Assembly (NCBI GenBank): GCA_000320545.1
Contig: ADNK01001072.1
Coordinates: 2,501 to 47,500, forward strand
From: Bigelowiella natans CCMP2755
Taxonomy: Eukaryota; Cercozoa; Chlorarachniophyceae
Direction of reading: 5' to 3'
Length of the DNA: 45,000 bases
The notes under the pieces were generated by a model. The model worked only from the letters and a program-made list of their open reading frames with translations, was not told where the DNA came from and did no database searches. Positions 40,652 through 45,000 of this stretch are shown in pieces. The position numbers and the translations under genes are program-made. Each line of letters opens with the position of its first letter. Position 1 is the first letter of the stretch.

Positions 40652-41057
40652 GACATTTCAACCAGATGTTTTCGTGCGCACGTAGTCATCAGCTGCAACA
40701 ACAAACAGCACACATGTCACGTGCCAGCGGCATGTACGAAATGCTTGGTGACCAAAATGATTGCGGGGCGATCTTTTCTGATGCATTGTTGCTTGTGCAT
40801 GCATGATTTCTCATCACTCCAGCAAAATGCAGCTGGCTAGCTGGCTAGCTGGGTCGGTGTGCACCTTCGTGTCCCGCAGAATTGCATACATGTGCACTGT
40901 GCGCAGTCCCAAAAAACGCAAGCCAGACGACGCCGCAAAATTATGAGTCCTACTACTTGGTATCCAGCAAGTACGTCTGTATCGCTGTACGAAGCTACGC
41001 TAATAAGCTACGTTCAAAGAGAGAGATGATGCATCTGCGGCCGACTATTTGTGCCGC
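40652..41057. other. Gap between orphan repeat and DUF268 gene
   Basis: About 400 bp, with GCTGGCTAGC words near 40835-40855. No gene, RNA or strong hairpin recognised. Confidence 0.5.
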
Positions 41058-41368
41058 CTACAACTCATCGTGTGTTTTCTCTGACTGCTGTTCTTCAGCG
41101 CCACCACTCCCTCCTGATCTCCCTTCACCTTCGTCCTCACTATCGTCGCCGTCAGGTGTAAGTACAAAGAGGGGTTCATAGCTAACCATGTATGGCTTCG
41201 GAGCGTCCAATTTCCTTTCGTGCCACCCAACACGCGTGACCGTTCTCCAGCCCTATAACGATAACCAAGTATTTCACTCACAGTCGAATGCAGCATATGC
41301 GTATGGTTTCTTAGTCGGTTATACAGAGTTATGAATGTTGATGACAGTGATAAGATAGGAGTAATGCT

Positions 41369-41400
<32 letters not shown>

Positions 41401-41956
41401 TAGTAGTAGTGTGACGAAGTAATAGCAGCTATATTGTTATCAATATCATTTGACATCTTCGGGTGTACACATCTACCAAGTGATTGAAGGAGCGTTGCTA
41501 CTTCATTCGCGCGCGCAAACACAAACACAAACACACACACCCACAAATAACGTGTATACATTATATATATTGTAATATGTGCGTATGATTTACATATATG
41601 TGCGTGTGCGTGCGCGCGCGCGTGTGTGTGTGTATTGTATTCACATAGATTCGGTGAGAAAAACTATTAAAATAGCACCTGTAGCATCAATGGGAGTCGG
41701 ATTCTGCCGTACCTTTGTCATTAAAAAAATAACATCCAATGAAGAATATAAGTATGGCCAAACACATTGAATTGAAGCATGCGCGATGATGCTGCAAAGG
41801 TTGCGCTGCTCTGCCCTGTCACATAGCTTAGACCCCTTGCTCAACCAAATATCGAGACTTTCTTTTGATATTCAAAAATTCCTTTTGTAAACACACACAC
41901 ACACACATGCACATGCACGCACGCACACGAACACGTATGCACATACATGAACAGAG

Positions 41957-41999
<43 letters not shown>

Positions 42000-42012
42000 T
42001 ATTGAATTTCTG

Positions 42013-42047
<35 letters not shown>

Positions 42048-43181
42048 GTACACACACAATACGCATGTATGCATCTATCTTAACAGTTTTATTGCAAAAC
42101 TACCTGCGATGAAGATTCCACGCCAAAACATCGGGTCCTTAAAAGAAGAACATATTTTATTTAGTGGGAGGAAGAATCTAAACACGTCATCATTGCCTTT
42201 ACGACGATGATATACCCTCTCTCTCTCTCTCTCCCTCTCTCTCTGCCACTCTCTCAGATATATAGTATAACATTTGTGCGTGTGTTTATACAAGTGCTAC
42301 ATGGATCATCATGAGTTGTTTCATCATCGTCAATATGTATGTGCGACACACCAATAGGAACTGAGAAATAAAACTTTCCGTGAGGCCTTAAGACTCCTGC
42401 AGGGCAGGGGAAACATATGAAACCTTAGTGCTTATCATCATCATCATCACCACCATCATTTAATAGCGTATATGTTGTAACAAGCGCCTCTTTGCAATCT
42501 CATAGCAGCTGTGATTCTGCATCAAAACAATGTTCAAGCGGTAATATCAGACCTCCTTCTCACCCCCCCTCACCCCCCTCCCCCTCCCAGGTCGCATTGC
42601 AGGACAAAAACCATCAAGGTTTTATCGCTCGTAACAGCTGTCTAGTTGTCCAGCAACAGTGAGTAGATTAGTAAAATTTGAGTTATTGTGAGTTGGTTCT
42701 CTCTCTTATTCTTCCCTCTTTGTTGGGTGATACTGCGGGAGGAAAGCACCTTTAACCATTTCCATAGCTTCCACATCGCCATTGGGGTTGATAGGGTCCC
42801 CATACCGACCAAGCCCGTCATGATCGAAGCTGTCAACATAAGATGATGTAGGAGGGGGTAAATACAGTATGCACCCTTTATGGGGGGACACCAGGTGCGG
42901 TCAATGCATGCAAAATGTGCAATATGCAGGTTACCTCGATATGGAGAATGCAGCATCGAATTTGAGAGTATGCTTCTTCTGATGAAACTCCTGCGATGAT
43001 AGTGTATTGTCAGATAGTAACATTGCACAACCACGCGAATAGGAATTCCATCTAGAGCATAACCATCCACATTACGTTGCTTATGCAAGCAATGCATATT
43101 CTACCTCCACCGTGAGGGTTTTGAGCTGTGGGTGCTCGAAAGTTAGCTTATTGTACTCCACAGTCGTCACAGTCTGGGAGG

Positions 43182-43222
<41 letters not shown>

Positions 43223-44037
43223 CATGCTGCAACGCTTCGTCTATGATGTACATTTGGGCAATAGCAAAAGGCCTTTGATCCATGTCACCATTTGGGAAGG
43301 GGTTCCATTATTTGTCTAGCAGCATCTTTCACCTTTGCTCCGTGTGCGAGGCAGATACACTCGAAGTAGGGCTCCATCGATCCGAAAACTACCACCTCAA
43401 GTCCCTCGATGGGGTATTTGAGGAGAGCTTGGTAGATCCAGCTGGGCTTGTTCTGCAGTCCGATACCCAACGAAATCAACCTGATATTGATGTATAAGTG
43501 TACGCTCTGCATCACGAGGGGAGTGATGGTCTCAACAAACCTTTGCATGTTGGCCTTTTGTTGCTGCACGTTCAGCAGCATAGCATCGATGTCCAAACGA
43601 GGAAATTGATAGTGAGTTCCTGAAGACGTTGTAATAAATATACGTGAAGGGGGGGGGGGAATAAGGCAGAGCCGTACGTAAGAATACCTTCGCCACCGTT
43701 AGAATCATCGACATAGTACGATTCAACTGGAATTTTGCCCTGCATCGTGAAATCATCACGGAGGTCCACGGGGATTTCGCGGGGAGGCTAATCAATTTCG
43801 ACTTCAGTAAGTAAGTCGTTTAAAACACCACGGCGCGATGATTGTGAAGTACACCCACCACTGTTCACCGCTTCTAACAAATCAATTCGTGGTCTAGTTG
43901 CTTTAAAAATTCGCTTAGCAAGGAGTGCAGTCCCAATGCTCCCGTAGTATTACCTCTCCTCCTGTGATTGAAGAGGCTGCCGCAGCTACCACAACGAAGA
44001 TCCACAGGGATGAGCTTCCTCGCCCAGGAGCACCCAT
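41058..44037 (-). CDS. ER-luminal DUF268-family protein with C-terminal HDEL
   Basis: 307 residues from 11 exons: 44037-43954, 43787-43688, 43619-43541, 43480-43333, 43173-43105, 42990-42935, 42829-42750, 42396-42352, 42137-42104, 41712-41679, 41252-41058; all GT..AG and in phase. Residues 1-24 are a signal peptide (LWIFVVVAAAASSITG). The core has the DUF268 hallmarks: VVVFGSMEPYFECICLAHGA, TVTTVEYNKLTFEHPQLKTL, FDAAFSISSFDHDGLGRYGD, LRPHGKFYFSVPIGPD, WNLHRRYGRIRLPLMLQGWR. The glycine-rich strand and acidic VEYN step resemble a Rossmann methyltransferase-like fold (inference). The last exon adds an acidic Gly/Ser tail ending KTHDEL, an ER retrieval signal. Function of the family is not established; ER retention points to glycan or protein modification in the lumen. 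Confidence 0.9.
41368..41410. repeat. (GCA)n(GTA)n microsatellite
   Basis: Compound trinucleotide array in the last DUF268 intron. Confidence 0.93.
41889..42043. repeat. (CA)n and two (TA)n arrays
   Basis: CA-rich array near 41889-41935 and (TA)n at about 41958-41991 and 42015-42043, all in one DUF268 intron. Confidence 0.93.
42217..42245. repeat. (TC)n microsatellite
   Basis: Dinucleotide array in a DUF268 intron. Confidence 0.93.
43183..43219. repeat. (TA)n microsatellite at a 3' splice site
   Basis: On the minus strand it ends about nine bases before the CAG acceptor of DUF268 exon 43173-43105. Confidence 0.95.
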
Positions 44038-44337
44038 TATTCTCCCGAAATTCCAACCCGACAACACGAAAACTGCTAAATCCTTCGGGTTTTTCTCTGT
44101 GCGACAATATCAATCTTCGGGTAATTTTGTTGTCGCAGGAGTAAAATGCATGCCGTTTTCACTTCCGCCGCGTGGGTTGGATCGAAGGAAGTGTCGTGTC
44201 GCCTCGATGCCCTCCTCCTCCTCCTCCTCCTCCTCCTCCTCCTCCTCGAGGGCAGCAACCCGACACACGTGCTAGCCCATACATCGCAACACACAGACGA
44301 TACCATCTCACCTTAGAATTGCTACGTATCTGCAAGA
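44038..44337. promoter_or_regulatory. 300-bp divergent promoter with hairpin and (CTC)n array
   Basis: Lies between the DUF268 start (minus) and the acidic-protein start (plus). Contains inverted arms GCGACAA (44101-44107) and TTGTCGC (44130-44136), and a (CTC)n array at 44213-44249. Confidence 0.6.
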
Positions 44338-45000
44338 ATGGAAGAGCTGGACAATGTAGTTGAGGCAGAAATTTCGTCGCACACCCCGCTGATGCTGTAT
44401 TTTTTGCAACATTGTCAAGGATGAAACGGCGGAGGTCTTGGATCAGTTCCTCAGCCTCGACTCGGACGATGTGAGGCGCTGACAACATTTTCTTTGATCT
44501 AAATTATTATGATTTAGGCGTGAAAAGTTGTTTTATGTGATCAGTTGCAAAGATTAGCTCAGCAAATGCAGCTCCAGTTCGACGTAATCTTTGCCATCAT
44601 ATTTCCGATTCGTGCCTCTTTTTGTTTCGGCGCAACACGAACAGAGCCCATAGAAATGCACTTATAATATTAAGATCTAATTTGCATCCGGTGGCGACTG
44701 CTGACTAGCTTGAATTTCTCGATCAGAACCAGCTCTTCGAGCATAAGTTGCAGGATGATCACGGCTTAGGCATCATCGATTCAAATGTACGTACACACTC
44801 ATAAAACCTGTCTGTTGTGAAGAAAAATCGTCAAGTGGTAGGTCCGTTTCATGAGCGAGAAGTCAATGTATAACTGAATTATCCGTGTCTGTGCACGATC
44901 GACTGCCTGTTACAGACCAATGAAGGCGAGATGTGGCAAGACGAAGAAGGCAGCGGTTTAGGCAGTATAAGTGCCAAGGAAATGGAGAGCATTCAGCGGG
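44338..45000 (+). CDS. Acidic protein of unknown function, 5' part
   Basis: Exons 44338-44355, 44420-44470, 44727-44786 and 44916 to beyond the window edge, all phase 0 at GT..AG junctions. They read MEELDN, DETAEVLDQFLSLDSDD, NQLFEHKLQDDHGLGIIDSN, TNEGEMWQDEEGSGLGSISA and onward. Strongly acidic, no signal peptide or TM seen, probably helical or disordered. The first exon is only six codons and rests on splice signals; without that intron the frame would stop at TGA 44420. Family not recognised. The minus-strand frame 44159-44488 is its shadow. Confidence 0.6.

Overview
The window is nuclear DNA of an intron-rich eukaryotic alga. I rebuilt the genes by hand from GT..AG junctions, reading-frame phase and protein-family motifs. 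Exons are short (often 30-120 nt) and introns run from about 50 to 450 nt. Two genes begin with a signal peptide exon followed by a Ser/Thr/Arg/Pro-rich, transit-peptide-like stretch: the M3 oligopeptidase at the left edge and the triose-phosphate/sugar-phosphate translocator at 19.6-23.5 kb. That bipartite leader is how nuclear-encoded proteins reach complex secondary plastids. Together with a ubiquitin-nickel superoxide dismutase fusion, an arrangement known from marine microalgae, this suggests a secondary-plastid alga. A chlorarachniophyte such as Bigelowiella/Lotharella is a reasonable candidate, but the window alone does not prove it.

Layout, left to right: plastid-type M3 oligopeptidase (-, partial at the edge); intronless ubiquitin-NiSOD (+); a CTAG-rich palindromic gap; a 27-exon FHA-kinesin-13 fusion (-); a signal-peptide/coiled-coil/single-TM protein (+); another CTAG-rich gap; a second signal-peptide/single-TM protein (-); cohesin kleisin Rad21/Rec8 (+); plastid sugar-phosphate translocator (-); dolichyl-phosphate glucosyltransferase ALG5 (+); a multi-exon gene of unknown function with a basic SH3/Tudor-like segment (+); a truncated copia-order LTR retroelement; an ankyrin-JmjC protein (-); a tentative 50-residue gene (+); an inverted-repeat region with a probable small insertion and a second copy of the retroelement's LTR-like segment; an ER-luminal DUF268 protein ending in HDEL (-); and the start of an acidic unknown gene (+) running off the right edge.

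The genes are not an operon or a pathway. Shared themes are membrane traffic and plastid supply (translocator, oligopeptidase, ALG5, the HDEL protein) and cell division (kinesin-13, cohesin). Most genes sit in divergent or convergent pairs. Divergent gaps are 0.1-1.3 kb. Convergent 3'-3' gaps collect the CTAG-rich islands and the retroelement.

Microsatellites are extremely common, almost always intronic, and often abut a splice site: (GTA)n arrays begin exactly at 5' splice sites, and (TG)n, (TA)n or (AAT)n arrays stand just upstream of 3' splice sites. The most interesting points are the FHA-kinesin-13 fusion, the ubiquitin-NiSOD with a degenerate ubiquitin part, the ER-retained DUF268 protein, the splice-site-anchored microsatellites, and a possible 323-bp mobile element at 39.05-39.37 kb.
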